Below, piece after piece: positions 33,841 to 42,185 of a DNA stretch of 46,333 nucleotides; the first letter of the stretch is position 1, and every line of letters starts with the position of its first letter. Origin of the DNA: Oscillospiraceae bacterium (GTDB lineage: Bacteria > Bacillota > Clostridia > Oscillospirales > Oscillospiraceae); NCBI GenBank assembly GCA_902765025.1, contig CACWYC010000011.1, forward strand, positions 1 through 46,333. The letters are read 5' to 3'. Both the position numbers and the translations under genes were made by a program. The notes beneath the pieces were generated by a model that was not told where the DNA came from, searched no databases, and saw nothing but the letters and a program-made list of their open reading frames with translations.

Positions 33841-33886
33841 AAAACGCCGCCGCGGAAAGGGGAGAGGCCCCCTCCCGCGGCGGCGG
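33841..33886 (-). terminator. Terminator of the ABC transporter operon
   Basis: CGCCGCCGCGG (33845-33855) pairs with CCGCGGCGGCG (33875-33885), with an inner GGGG/CCCC pair; TTTT follows on the reverse strand. The rest of 33690-33840 has no gene. Confidence 0.78.
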
Positions 33887-33890
33887 TGCA

Positions 33891-34880
33891 TCACCGCGCT
33901 GCGGCGGCGAAGCTGTTGTCCACGATGGCGTCGAAGTCGCCGCTGTCGGCATTTTCCAGTACCCCGGCGGTAACCATGATGTCCTCCAGCCGGGCCAGGG
34001 CCTCACGCTCCATGGTAAGGGGCGTGTTCCAGGCGTCGATGGCCCTGTGGCGGGCCGTCACGGCCTCCAGCACAGAGAGATCCGTGTCCGGGAACTGGGG
34101 CGCAATGGCCTGGGCCACCTCGGCGTCGCTGTGGCTGTTCACCCAGTCCATGGCCTTTGCTATGGCCCGGCAGAAGGCGGCCACGGTGTCGCCGTGGCTG
34201 GCCACATAGTCCGCCGTGGCGAAGTAGGCGGTGTAGGGTACCTCGCCGGAGGCCTCCCCTACGGAGCAGAGGATGTAGCCCTGCCCGCTGCGCTCCACCT
34301 CGGTGGCCGTGGGCTCAAAGAGGGTCACGTAGTCCCCCTGGCCGCCGGTGAAGGCCCCGGCCATCATGTTGAACTGCACCGACGTGTCCACCTCCGCGTC
34401 CTCGCCGGGCATCACGCCATGCTGCTTCATCACGTATTCCAGCGTCATCTCCGGCATACCGCCGGCCCGGCCGCCGATGATGGTCTTGCCACGCAGGCTG
34501 TCCCAGGTGAAATCCTCCCGGGCGCGGCCCACCACAAAGGAGCCATCCCGCTTTGTCAGCTGGGCGAACACCACCGGGTGGTCCTCCTTGCCGCTGCGCA
34601 GCAGGTAGACGCAGCTCTCCGGCCCGGCCAGGCCGATGTCGCTCTGGCCCGCCACCACCGCGGTCATCACCTTGTCGGCGCCGCCGCCGTTGGTCAGCTC
34701 CACGTCCAGCCCCTCGTCGGCAAAAAAGCCCTTTTCCAGCGCCACGTACTGGGGCGCGTAGAACACCGAGTGGGTCACCTCATTGAGCCGCACCTTCGTC
34801 ATGCCGGTGTCCTTTGCGCCGCAGCCCCACAGGGTCGCCGCCATCCCAAGGGCGGCAACCGTCGCCAGTAATCGTTTCAT
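33891..34880 (-). CDS. ABC transporter substrate-binding lipoprotein (NMT1/SsuA type)
   Basis: 329 residues, lipobox LWGC (Cys20). The mature part follows the NMT1/THI5-like class II fold: RLNEVTHSVFYAPQYVALEKGFFADEGLDVEL, VVAGQSDIGLAGPE, GRAGGMPEMTLEYVM. The family carries nitrate, sulfonates, taurine or thiamine precursors; the sequence alone does not decide, and no TPP riboswitch is seen upstream. ATG 34880 overlaps the permease stop by ATGA, so the two are coupled. GGAGGG precedes the start by 6 bases. Last gene of the ATPase-permease-binding protein operon. Confidence 0.85.
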   Translation of the reverse strand: MKRLLATVAALGMAATLWGCGAKDTGMTKVRLNEVTHSVFYAPQYVALEKGFFADEGLDVELTNGGGADKVMTAVVAGQSDIGLAGPESCVYLLRSGKEDHPVVFAQLTKRDGSFVVGRAREDFTWDSLRGKTIIGGRAGGMPEMTLEYVMKQHGVMPGEDAEVDTSVQFNMMAGAFTGGQGDYVTLFEPTATEVERSGQGYILCSVGEASGEVPYTAYFATADYVASHGDTVAAFCRAIAKAMDWVNSHSDAEVAQAIAPQFPDTDLSVLEAVTARHRAIDAWNTPLTMEREALARLEDIMVTAGVLENADSGDFDAIVDNSFAAAAR

Positions 34881-35689
34881 TCCGTTACCCTCCACATTCG
34901 ATAAAATCCTTTTTCCGCCAGCAGCACCAGCCGGTACATTCCCACCGCCGCCACTGCCAGCAGCAACACGCTTGCCATCACCAAATCCATGTTGAACACC
35001 TGGGAGCCGTACACGATGAGATAGCCCAGTCCCGCCCGGGACACCAGGAATTCCCCCATAATGACGCCCACCCAGCTCAGCCCCACGTTCACCTTTAAGG
35101 TGTCCAGCAGGGTGGTCAGGTTGGCGGGCAGCACCAGCAGCCAAAGGGTCTGGCCTCGGCTGGCCCCCATGGAGCGCAGCAGCCGCAGCTTCTCCGGGTC
35201 GGTCTGCCGGAAGCCGCCGTACATATTCATAATGGTGACAATCAGGGAAATGGCCAGCGTCATGGCGATGATAGCCCCGGCCCCCGCCCCCATCCACACG
35301 ATGAAGATGGGCCCCAGCGCCGTCTTGGGCAGAGCCCCCAGCACCACCAGATAGGGGTCGAGAATCCGGCTCACCGTGGGGCTGCACCACATGAGAACGG
35401 CCACCGCCGTGCCCAGGGCCGTGCCCAGCAGAAAGCCCACCGCCGTTTCGCCGCAGCTCACCGCCACGTGGCGCCACAATGAGCCATCCTGCCAAAGCCG
35501 CCCCACCGTGGCCGCAACCCGGCTGGGGCAGGACAGCAGAAAGCCGTCGCTGAGTCCCAGCCGGACGCTCAGCTCCCATGCCGCCAACAGCCCCAGGCCC
35601 AGGGCCCACTGCCACCGGCGGACGGTGCGCTTTTGCCGCCGCCGCATCAGCAGATATGCCTGTCGGCGGGGGTTGTCATTGGTTGTCAT
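34877..35689 (-). CDS. ABC transporter permease (SsuC/TauC type)
   Basis: 270 residues from ATG 35689, with GGAGGGAG 4-5 bases upstream. Six membrane segments: about 27-46, 84-106, 112-130, 133-155, 200-220 and 233-252. The BPD_transp_1 coupling loop is RSMGASRGQTLWLLVLPANL (about 174-193). A short basic N-terminus precedes TM1. The start lies inside the 3' end of the ATPase gene (14-base overlap), so all three genes are tightly coupled. Confidence 0.88.
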   Translation of the reverse strand: MTTNDNPRRQAYLLMRRRQKRTVRRWQWALGLGLLAAWELSVRLGLSDGFLLSCPSRVAATVGRLWQDGSLWRHVAVSCGETAVGFLLGTALGTAVAVLMWCSPTVSRILDPYLVVLGALPKTALGPIFIVWMGAGAGAIIAMTLAISLIVTIMNMYGGFRQTDPEKLRLLRSMGASRGQTLWLLVLPANLTTLLDTLKVNVGLSWVGVIMGEFLVSRAGLGYLIVYGSQVFNMDLVMASVLLLAVAAVGMYRLVLLAEKGFYRMWRVTE

Positions 35690-36440
35690 CCAGCTCCCTC
35701 CAAATCCTGTCAAACCACTGGGAGAATACCGCCTTTTCCCGCCGCTCCAAAGGCGGCAGGGGCCGCAGCTCCCCCATGTCCAAAATCGCCTTCACCCTGG
35801 CGGGCCGCCGTGACAGCACCACGATTCTGTCCGCCATGCTGACCGCCTCGGCGATGTCGTGGGTCACCAGCAGCGCCGCCTTGCCCTCACGGCGTATGAT
35901 CTGCCAGATGTCGGCGGATACCTGCAATCGGGTCTGATAGTCCAGAGCGGAAAACGGCTCATCCAGCAGTAAAATGTCCGGGTCCGTGGCCAGCGTGCGG
36001 ATCAGGGCCGAGCGCTGCCGCATCCCGCCGCTGAGCTGTGACGGATGCTTGCGGGCAAACTCCGCCAATCCGTACCGCGCCAGCAGCATCTCCACGTGCT
36101 CCCTATGCGCCCGGTCGGCACGGCGGCTCACCTGCAGGCCCAGCAGGGCGTTGTCCTCGATGGTGCGCCACTCCATCAGCTGATCCCGCTGGGGCATCAG
36201 GGCGATGTGGGGCGATGGGCCCGTCACCGGCTGGCCGCACACCGTCACCGTCCCCTCGGTCAGATTTTCCAGCCCGGCGATGACCCCCAGCAGGGTGGAT
36301 TTGCCGCAGCCCGACGGCCCCACCAGCGCCACGAACTCCCTCTCCCGCAGGTCAAAGGACACGTCGCCCACGGCTTCCACCTCTGCCTCCGGCGTCTGAT
36401 AGCACAGCCGCGCCCGGCGCAGAGAAATCAGATTGCCCAT
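35676..36440 (-). CDS. ABC transporter ATP-binding protein (SsuB/TauB type)
   Basis: 254 residues. Walker A GPSGCGKST (41-49), signature LSGGMRQR (136-143), Walker B ILLLDEP (156-162) and switch His in LLVTHDIAEAVS. It energises import through the permease encoded just downstream. It is the first gene of the operon. AGGAGG lies 6 bases before ATG 36440. The region upstream, shared with the divergent MOSC gene, holds a palindromic operator. Confidence 0.9.
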   Translation of the reverse strand: MGNLISLRRARLCYQTPEAEVEAVGDVSFDLREREFVALVGPSGCGKSTLLGVIAGLENLTEGTVTVCGQPVTGPSPHIALMPQRDQLMEWRTIEDNALLGLQVSRRADRAHREHVEMLLARYGLAEFARKHPSQLSGGMRQRSALIRTLATDPDILLLDEPFSALDYQTRLQVSADIWQIIRREGKAALLVTHDIAEAVSMADRIVVLSRRPARVKAILDMGELRPLPPLERREKAVFSQWFDRIWRELDDNQ

Positions 36441-36533
36441 GCTGACCTCCTCTTGTCGTAATTCCGGGAGGCGCGCCTCCCTGGGTCATTCTATGGCGGG
36501 GTGGGGGCAGTGGTGCGATGAAAAAGATTCTGT

Positions 36534-36570
36534 TTTACCTATTGACTTGATAGGTAAAGTTCCCTATACT
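36534..36570 (+). promoter_or_regulatory. MOSC gene promoter overlapped by a palindromic operator
   Basis: TTGACT (36542-36547), 17 bases, TATACT (36565-36570). The -35 box sits inside a dyad: TTTACCTAT (36534-36542) and ATAGGTAAA (36550-36558), perfect 9-bp arms around 7 bases. A repressor bound there would block RNA polymerase. The site lies between the divergent ABC importer and MOSC genes, so it may govern both. The regulator is not identified. Confidence 0.75.
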
Positions 36571-36600
36571 GCCATATCATGGAGAAAAGGAGGCGGGGTT

Positions 36601-37044
36601 ATGGAGAAACGGGGCTTCATCTGCGCGGTGTGTGTCAGCGCCCATAAGGGAGAGACGAAGAAGCCGGTGGATGCCATCTGCCTGCGGCCGGGCCATGGTA
36701 TAGAGGGCGACGCCCACGCAGGACAGTGGCACCGCCAGGTCAGTCTGCTGGCCCGGGAGAGCGTGGAGAAGCTGGAGGCGTCACTGGGCCGGGCACTGCC
36801 GCCGGGGGTCTTTGCCGAGAACGTGCTGTGCCGGGGCGTGGCGCTGTGCCGCCTGCCGGTGGGCACGCGGCTGCGTGTGGGCACCGCCGTATGCCAGATT
36901 ACCCAGATTGGCAAGGAGTGCCATGCCGACTGCGCCATCCGCCGCCAGGCCGGAGACTGTGTCATGCCCCGGGAGGGCGTGTTTGCGGTGGTGCTGACCC
37001 CCGGCGAGGCACGGGCGGGGGATGAGGTGGAGGTGCTGCCCTGA
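36601..37044 (+). CDS. MOSC domain protein
   Basis: 147 residues from ATG 36601, with AAAGGAGG 7 bases upstream. It is a stand-alone MOSC domain, related to the C-terminus of molybdenum cofactor sulfurase: KPVDAICLRPGHGIEGDAHAG near the start, VSLLARESVEKLE, GVFAENVLCRGV, and the conserved Cys region IGKECHADCAIRRQAGDC (Cys at about 104, 108 and 117). Family members bind Moco or sulfur and other thiol or N-hydroxylated substrates. Its place opposite an SsuABC-type importer, with a shared operator, suggests sulfur or molybdoenzyme-related use (inference). Confidence 0.85.
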   Translation: MEKRGFICAVCVSAHKGETKKPVDAICLRPGHGIEGDAHAGQWHRQVSLLARESVEKLEASLGRALPPGVFAENVLCRGVALCRLPVGTRLRVGTAVCQITQIGKECHADCAIRRQAGDCVMPREGVFAVVLTPGEARAGDEVEVLP

Positions 37045-37094
37045 TTTTCGCCGTTTCTCCGCCGTAATCTTTTGAAAAGATGGGCATTTTACCG

Positions 37095-37123
37095 TTTACA
37101 ATTCCTTTTCGCTGTGCTATCAT
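37095..37123 (+). promoter_or_regulatory. Promoter of the antiporter gene
   Basis: TTTACA (37095-37100), 17 bases, TATCAT (37118-37123), 33 bases before the start codon. Confidence 0.75.
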
Positions 37124-37156
37124 CGCAAAGGATTTTACGCATCGCGGAAAGGAAGC

Positions 37157-38143
37157 ATGACACAAGTGATGATTCCCATTTTACTGTTTTTGCTGGGCTT
37201 CGGCCTGCTCATCAAGGGCGGCGACTGGTTTGTGGACGGTTCCGTGGGCATCGCCCGACGGTTCCGCCTGCCGGAGCTGCTCATCGGCGCCACCGTCGTG
37301 TCCATCGGCACCACGCTGCCGGAGGTGATGGTGTCCAGCCAGGCGGCGCTGCAGGGCAACGCCGGCATCAGCTATGGCAACGCCATCGGCTCCATCATCT
37401 GCAACACCAGCCTTATCGCCGCCATCACCATCGCCGTCAAGCCCGGCAAGGTGCACCCCAAGTCCTTCGCCCTGCCCACGGCCTTCTTCTTCGCCGCGGC
37501 GGTGTCCTACGCCGTCATCGCCTGGACAGCCGGTGCGTTCCGCCGCTGGATGGGCCTTTGCTACCTGGCGGTGTTCGTGATTTATATGGTGGTGTCCACC
37601 TTGCAGATGAAGCGCCATCCCGAGCTTGCCGAGGAGGGCGGGGAAGAGGAGGACGAGGGCAAGGCCCGCTCCTTCGCCATGGAGGTGGTGCTGCTGGTCA
37701 TCGGCGCCGCCGCCATCGCCCTGGGCGCCCGGTTCCTGGTGGATAACGGCACCAAGATTGCCGCCGCCCTGGGGGTGCCTGATTCCGTCATCGGCCTGAC
37801 CATGGTGGCCCTGGGCACCAGCCTGCCGGAGCTGATCACCGCCATCACCAGCCTTATTAAGGGCCACGGCTCCCTGTCCCTGGGCAATATCATCGGCGCC
37901 AACCTGTTCAATATCATCCTGGTCAGCGGTATGGCCATCTCCATCTCCCCCTTCGCCATCCCGGCGGAAAAGACCGTCCTGGGCGGCGTCAACTCCAGCC
38001 TGGTCATCGACATCCCCGTGATGCTGGCGGTAATGGCCATCATGTGCCTCCCGGCGCTGATTCGGGGCAAATTAAGCCGCTGGCAGGGCATCCTCCTGCT
38101 GTGCATCTACGCCGCCTTCACAGCGTACCAGTTCATCAGCTGA
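37157..38143 (+). CDS. Calcium/sodium antiporter (CaCA family, YrbG type)
   Basis: 328 residues with ten membrane segments in two inverted halves. The two alpha-repeats that carry the ion site are IGTTLPEVMVSSQAALQGN then YGNAIGSIICN (about 55-85), and LGTSLPELITAITSLIKGH then LGNIIGANLFN (about 217-250). A short acidic loop (EEGGEEEDEGK, about 156-166) joins the halves. It exchanges cytoplasmic Ca2+ or similar cations for Na+ or H+. It is a single-gene unit with its own promoter and terminator. Confidence 0.93.
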   Translation: MTQVMIPILLFLLGFGLLIKGGDWFVDGSVGIARRFRLPELLIGATVVSIGTTLPEVMVSSQAALQGNAGISYGNAIGSIICNTSLIAAITIAVKPGKVHPKSFALPTAFFFAAAVSYAVIAWTAGAFRRWMGLCYLAVFVIYMVVSTLQMKRHPELAEEGGEEEDEGKARSFAMEVVLLVIGAAAIALGARFLVDNGTKIAAALGVPDSVIGLTMVALGTSLPELITAITSLIKGHGSLSLGNIIGANLFNIILVSGMAISISPFAIPAEKTVLGGVNSSLVIDIPVMLAVMAIMCLPALIRGKLSRWQGILLLCIYAAFTAYQFIS

Positions 38144-38165
38144 CAGGCAGAAAAAAGTAAAACCA

Positions 38166-38212
38166 CCGGCGCACCCGACCCTTAAAAAGTCAGGCGCGCC
38201 GGTGATTTTTAT
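38166..38212. terminator. Bidirectional terminator between antiporter and cit operon
   Basis: ACCGGCGC (38166-38173) pairs with GCGCCGGT (38197-38204), extended by an inner GAC/GTC pair, followed by GATTTTTA. Confidence 0.82.
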
Positions 38213-38222
38213 GTTCCTGTAA

Positions 38223-39614
38223 TCATCCCGTCGGGGTGTGGTTCGCATCAGGCTGCGTCTGGCACGACCAGTCGTAGAGGAAATACGTCGCCGCCAGCAG
38301 GTCTGCGCAGCCGCCGGGCGAGAGGTTGGCGCGGATGAACGCCGCGTCCATGGCAAGCACGTCGTCCAGTCGCGGGAACTCCGACGCCGCGAGCAGCTTT
38401 GCCGCGTCGCTTGCCGCCCTCGACGCCGCCGCGACGCCGCCGCGGGCAACCATGTTCGTGTCGCCTCCCCGCGCGATGAGGGCGAGCAGCGCGTACACGC
38501 CCGCGTCGTTGGCGCTGTACCCCGCGTCGAGCGCCGCGCGCAGCTTCGGCAGCGACGTTTCCGCGATGCCGGGAAGCCCATCCGCAACCTCGCCGCGGAT
38601 ACCGCGCATTCCCTGCGACAGATAGAGCCGCTGCCCCTTCGTCGCCGCTGTCTCCGGGTTCGCAGCAAGCGCCGAGAACTGCGCGTCGACGGCGGCCTTC
38701 GTCATCGCGGCACACTCGCGCAGAACGGCGTCGATCTCGCGCGGCGTGTCGGGGCGCCACAGCCGCCCGATTGCGCCGCAAAGGACGCCGAGGGCGTACA
38801 CCGCGCCCTTGTGCGTGTTGACGCCGAGGGTCGCGGCAAACATCGCGCGCTCCGCCTCGACGCCCGCCTCGCGCAGACGAACGAAGCTCTCCTCCGGCGC
38901 GGCGTCGCGCGTCTCGAAGCCGCGGGTGAAGCAGCGCGCCCAGTAGCCGCGCAGGGCATCGGCGCTCCGCTCGAAGGTCTCAACGGTCATATCGGCGTGG
39001 CTGCCGTTGTTATTTCGGTCGACCAGACCCGGCTTCGGCGTGGTGTAGACCTCGTCGAGCAGCGCGCGCGTCACCAGCTCCGCGATGTGACGCGCCTCGA
39101 TTTCGGCGAAGTGCGCCTCCATGATGCGCCGCGTCGCCGCCTGCAGCTCCTCGACCATGTGCGTCCGCCGCGACGCGCAGCCGCGCCCGGGAGCGCCGCA
39201 GACGATGCAATTGCGTGCCCTGCCACCGACCGTCTCACGGTCGAGCTTCGTGCCGTCGGGTGCAAGCACGTCCATGTCGTAGAGCCGCCCCAGCGCGTCC
39301 GCGTCCTCGATGGCGGTGCAGACGCGCTTGACCGAGAGCGCGTCGCCGTCGATTGCGAACAGCGCCTCACAGCCGGTGTTCTCCCGCTTCACGCCGCTCC
39401 ACAAGACCGGCAGCGCCGCATCGGAGAGCGCCGCCCGGAGCGCGTCCAGCCCCTCGCCGAACGCGCGGCGAATGAGCGGCGTGTCCTTCACAGGGCCGGG
39501 AATGTTCATCGTGAACGACACCACCGGCGCGCCGTAGCGGCGGCGCAGCTCGTCCTGCATCCGCACGCGCGCCTCCCGCGCGTCCAGCATCTGTTCCAGC
39601 GTTACCTCTGCCAT
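38223..39614 (-). CDS. citXG: CitX-CitG fusion, citrate lyase prosthetic-group enzyme
   Basis: 463 residues from ATG 39614, with GAGGTGGG 1-2 bases upstream. Residues about 1-165 are CitX (holo-ACP synthase: NIPGPVKDTPLIRRAFGEG, GRARNCIVCGAPGRGCASRR), which transfers the prosthetic group to CitD. Residues about 170-463 are CitG (ALLDEVYTTPKPGLVDRNNNGSHADM, GVNTHKGAVYALG, DTNMVARGG), which makes triphosphoribosyl-dephospho-CoA. Fused CitXG is known in some Firmicutes. It is the last gene of the cit operon, 7 bases after citC. Confidence 0.93.
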   Translation of the reverse strand: MAEVTLEQMLDAREARVRMQDELRRRYGAPVVSFTMNIPGPVKDTPLIRRAFGEGLDALRAALSDAALPVLWSGVKRENTGCEALFAIDGDALSVKRVCTAIEDADALGRLYDMDVLAPDGTKLDRETVGGRARNCIVCGAPGRGCASRRTHMVEELQAATRRIMEAHFAEIEARHIAELVTRALLDEVYTTPKPGLVDRNNNGSHADMTVETFERSADALRGYWARCFTRGFETRDAAPEESFVRLREAGVEAERAMFAATLGVNTHKGAVYALGVLCGAIGRLWRPDTPREIDAVLRECAAMTKAAVDAQFSALAANPETAATKGQRLYLSQGMRGIRGEVADGLPGIAETSLPKLRAALDAGYSANDAGVYALLALIARGGDTNMVARGGVAAASRAASDAAKLLAASEFPRLDDVLAMDAAFIRANLSPGGCADLLAATYFLYDWSCQTQPDANHTPTG

Positions 39615-39621
39615 ACCCACC

Positions 39622-40647
39622 TCAATAGTGCTTCGCTTCGTCCATCGCGCGGATCGCCTGCACGACGTGCGCCGCCTCGGGGGAGGCGAAGTAGCGGTAC
39701 GTCGACTCCGGCAGCATGTCCGCAACCGTGTCCAACGCGTCATCGTGGATTGCCTGCCGCACGGTGCTGGCGCTGACAACGCGCCCGTCCGCCTCCATGC
39801 GCGGCACGACGGTACAGTCCACGCCCAGCTCCGGCAGCCGTGCCGCCATAACCTCGTTGTAAAGCGAGGTGACGTGACTGGTCGGCTCATCGCCCACATA
39901 GCGCCGCGTGACGCCGAGGGCGCGCGCAATGCCGCCGAACACGGAGACATCCAGCGCCGCCTGCGTGCGAATAGCGTCGTCGTCATCGCGCAAAAAATAG
40001 CTTGGAAAGGTGGCGGAGCTGATGATGTACGGCCCCGAATCGTGCAGCACGACGTTCGGAAGATCAGCCACGCCGTCACGCACCAGCCGCCTCCGCACGG
40101 CAAACGGGATCGGCCCCGCCTCCTCGCTGAGTACGAACAGATGCACGAAGTCGTTCTCCCCCGCCGCTTTTTCGACGAGGTAGCGGTGCCCGCGCGTGAA
40201 GGGGTTCGCGTTCATTACGATTGCCGCCGTTTTGCCCGCGGGCGTCTTTTGAAGCCCCGCACAGTATGAGGCGAAGCCGCCGCGGCGGTTCTCCATAAAC
40301 ACGGCGCGCTCGGCTCGGGCGACCTCGGAAAAGCCGAGGTCGGAGAAAAACCGCGCGCTCTCCGGCTTGGTGTAGAGGAAACTATGGCTGCACCCGCGCG
40401 CAAACTGCCGCTCCAATAGGTGGGAGACGACCTCGTTCAACAGCCCCTCGCCGCGGTGCCCGTCCGAGACGGCGAAGCAGCGCAGAGTACTGCCAAAGCT
40501 GCTGCCCGTGGCGATGAGCGCGCCGTCGTCATCATAGACGCCGCAGGTGTAGTCGAGATTGCGGTCGCGGCGGATGCCCTCGCGCTCGAGCAGGGCGTCC
40601 ACCTGCTTCTGCGCCCTTGCGCTGCGCGGCGAAATTTCGCTGACCAT
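39622..40647 (-). CDS. citC: [Citrate lyase] acetate ligase
   Basis: 341 residues. It acetylates the CitD prosthetic group with ATP, converting inactive thiol lyase into active acetyl lyase. The N-terminal part is GNAT-like (RCFAVSDGHRGEGLLNEVVSH); the C-terminal nucleotidyltransferase has NPFTRGHRYLVEK (148-160), and near the end SASTVR. AAAGGAG precedes ATG 40647 by 12 bases. A terminator lies between citM and this gene, so it may be expressed at a lower level than the lyase subunits. Confidence 0.95.
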   Translation of the reverse strand: MVSEISPRSARAQKQVDALLEREGIRRDRNLDYTCGVYDDDGALIATGSSFGSTLRCFAVSDGHRGEGLLNEVVSHLLERQFARGCSHSFLYTKPESARFFSDLGFSEVARAERAVFMENRRGGFASYCAGLQKTPAGKTAAIVMNANPFTRGHRYLVEKAAGENDFVHLFVLSEEAGPIPFAVRRRLVRDGVADLPNVVLHDSGPYIISSATFPSYFLRDDDDAIRTQAALDVSVFGGIARALGVTRRYVGDEPTSHVTSLYNEVMAARLPELGVDCTVVPRMEADGRVVSASTVRQAIHDDALDTVADMLPESTYRYFASPEAAHVVQAIRAMDEAKHY

Positions 40648-40684
40648 CGGGAATCACGCTCCTTTCCCCTATCCTACCACAAAA

Positions 40685-40713
40685 AAACGGCTTCGGGAAG
40701 CCCGAAGCCGTTT
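40685..40713 (-). terminator. Terminator inside the cit operon, after citM
   Basis: AAACGGCTTCGGG, loop AAG, CCCGAAGCCGTTT: a perfect 13-bp stem with TTTTTTT following on the reverse strand. It would stop or strongly cut transcription from citDEFM into citC-citXG. Confidence 0.9.
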
Positions 40714-40727
40714 CTTATCGAGATAAA

Positions 40728-42137
40728 TCAGATGGGCATGATGCCGATGATCGCGGCGAAGATCATGCACAGTATGGAGAACACCCAGACGTACAGGAAG
40801 GACGACTTGATGTGGTCCTTGATGTCGACCTCGGCAAGACCGGTGCCGAGCAGGGTGGCGGGAACCATCGGGCTAATGAACGTGGCGCAGTTGCGGCACA
40901 CGACCATGGCGATTGCGATGGGCAGCGCCTGAACGCCGAATGCCTGACCGATGGAGATCACGACGGGCAGCATGCCGTAGAAGTAGCTGTCGGTGTCGAA
41001 CGCCAGAGCCAGAGGCACGGACAATACGCCGATGACGAGCGGCAGGTGCTGACCGAGGGCGGCGGGCAGGACGCTGGACACAAGGCCGGCGAGGCAGCGC
41101 ACCACGGAGGGCAGCGCGTCGGCGGGCAGCTCCATGACCTTGGCGGAGATGACCTTGCCGTCAGCGCCCATGCTGGACGTCAGGATACCCATGAGGACGG
41201 CGGCGCCCATAAGGGTGGAGCACATCATCAGGGCGGGGCCGGCGTGGAGGTTGATGATCTTCTTGTGCATCTTCGCGGTGAAGCCGTAGTTGACGAACAG
41301 CGCCACGGCAACGCCGAGCATGAACGGGAAGTAGCTGGGGAACACGTCCCAGATCAGCATGACGATGACGGCGAGCGTCAGCGCAACGTTGAAGAGGAAC
41401 AGCTTGGGACGGGCGAGGTCGCTGTTGTCCGCCGCGGGCACTTCGGCGTCCGCGATGGTGATGGTACCTTCGGCCTGGGCGAGCTTGCCGTTGAGACCGG
41501 CGCCGCGCGCCTTCTCCTGCACACCGGCGAGCACCGCGTGCGCCAGCGCGAGGACGATACCGAACAGCTGCACCGGCAGCAGCGTGCGCCACAGGCTGCC
41601 CGCCTCAATGCCGAGGACGGACGCCGCGCGCATGGTCGGGCCTGCCCAGGGCATCAGGTTCAGCACGCCCATTGCCAGAACGGACACGCGCAGCAGCGTG
41701 GTCTTGCGCATGTGCATGCGCTGATAGACCGGCAGCATCGCGGGGACGACGATGCAGAAGGTGGATGCGCCGCCGCCGTCGAGGTGGCCGATCAGCGCGA
41801 TCACGGTGGTCATGACGGTGACGCCGATGACATTGTCGCCGACGAGCTTCATCAGCTTGCCGATGATGACGTCGAACATACCGGCGTCGGTCATGATGCC
41901 GAAGTACAGCACGGAGAAGACGAACAGCGCCGCGGTGGGGCCGGTGCTGTTGAAGCCCGCCTTAATCATGGCGGCGAGGTCGTCAAAGCTGTGCCGCCCG
42001 GCGAGGACGAGGATGAGGCCGAGGATCGCAGGGTAGACGATGAATGCGATGGCGGGCTGCGTTCTGCTCTGGAACAGCGTGACGACGATCGCCACGATGC
42101 ACAGCAGGCCAAGAATGCCGACTACTGCTTCGCTCAT
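40728..42137 (-). CDS. citM: Citrate transporter, CitMHS family
   Basis: 469 residues with about 12 hydrophobic membrane segments. The CitMHS layout is clear: IAFIVYPAILGLILVLAG, LYFGIMTDAGMFD, IALIGHLDGGGASTFCIV, MPWAGPTMRAASVLG, and LAFDTDSYFYGMLPVV and SPMVPATLLG near the end. Members move citrate complexed with Mg2+ or Ca2+ together with H+. GAAAGGAA precedes ATG 42137. It sits between citF and citC, providing the substrate for the lyase encoded upstream. Confidence 0.93.
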   Translation of the reverse strand: MSEAVVGILGLLCIVAIVVTLFQSRTQPAIAFIVYPAILGLILVLAGRHSFDDLAAMIKAGFNSTGPTAALFVFSVLYFGIMTDAGMFDVIIGKLMKLVGDNVIGVTVMTTVIALIGHLDGGGASTFCIVVPAMLPVYQRMHMRKTTLLRVSVLAMGVLNLMPWAGPTMRAASVLGIEAGSLWRTLLPVQLFGIVLALAHAVLAGVQEKARGAGLNGKLAQAEGTITIADAEVPAADNSDLARPKLFLFNVALTLAVIVMLIWDVFPSYFPFMLGVAVALFVNYGFTAKMHKKIINLHAGPALMMCSTLMGAAVLMGILTSSMGADGKVISAKVMELPADALPSVVRCLAGLVSSVLPAALGQHLPLVIGVLSVPLALAFDTDSYFYGMLPVVISIGQAFGVQALPIAIAMVVCRNCATFISPMVPATLLGTGLAEVDIKDHIKSSFLYVWVFSILCMIFAAIIGIMPI

Positions 42138-42185
42138 AAGTTTGTTTCCTTTCTGTTTTCGATTTTCTCTCTGTTTTATTCCAAA

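Noticed and set aside
35676..36600. TPP riboswitch marking the ABC importer as a thiamine-precursor transporter
   Set aside because: The conserved CTGAGA and related THI-box motifs are not found upstream of the operon.
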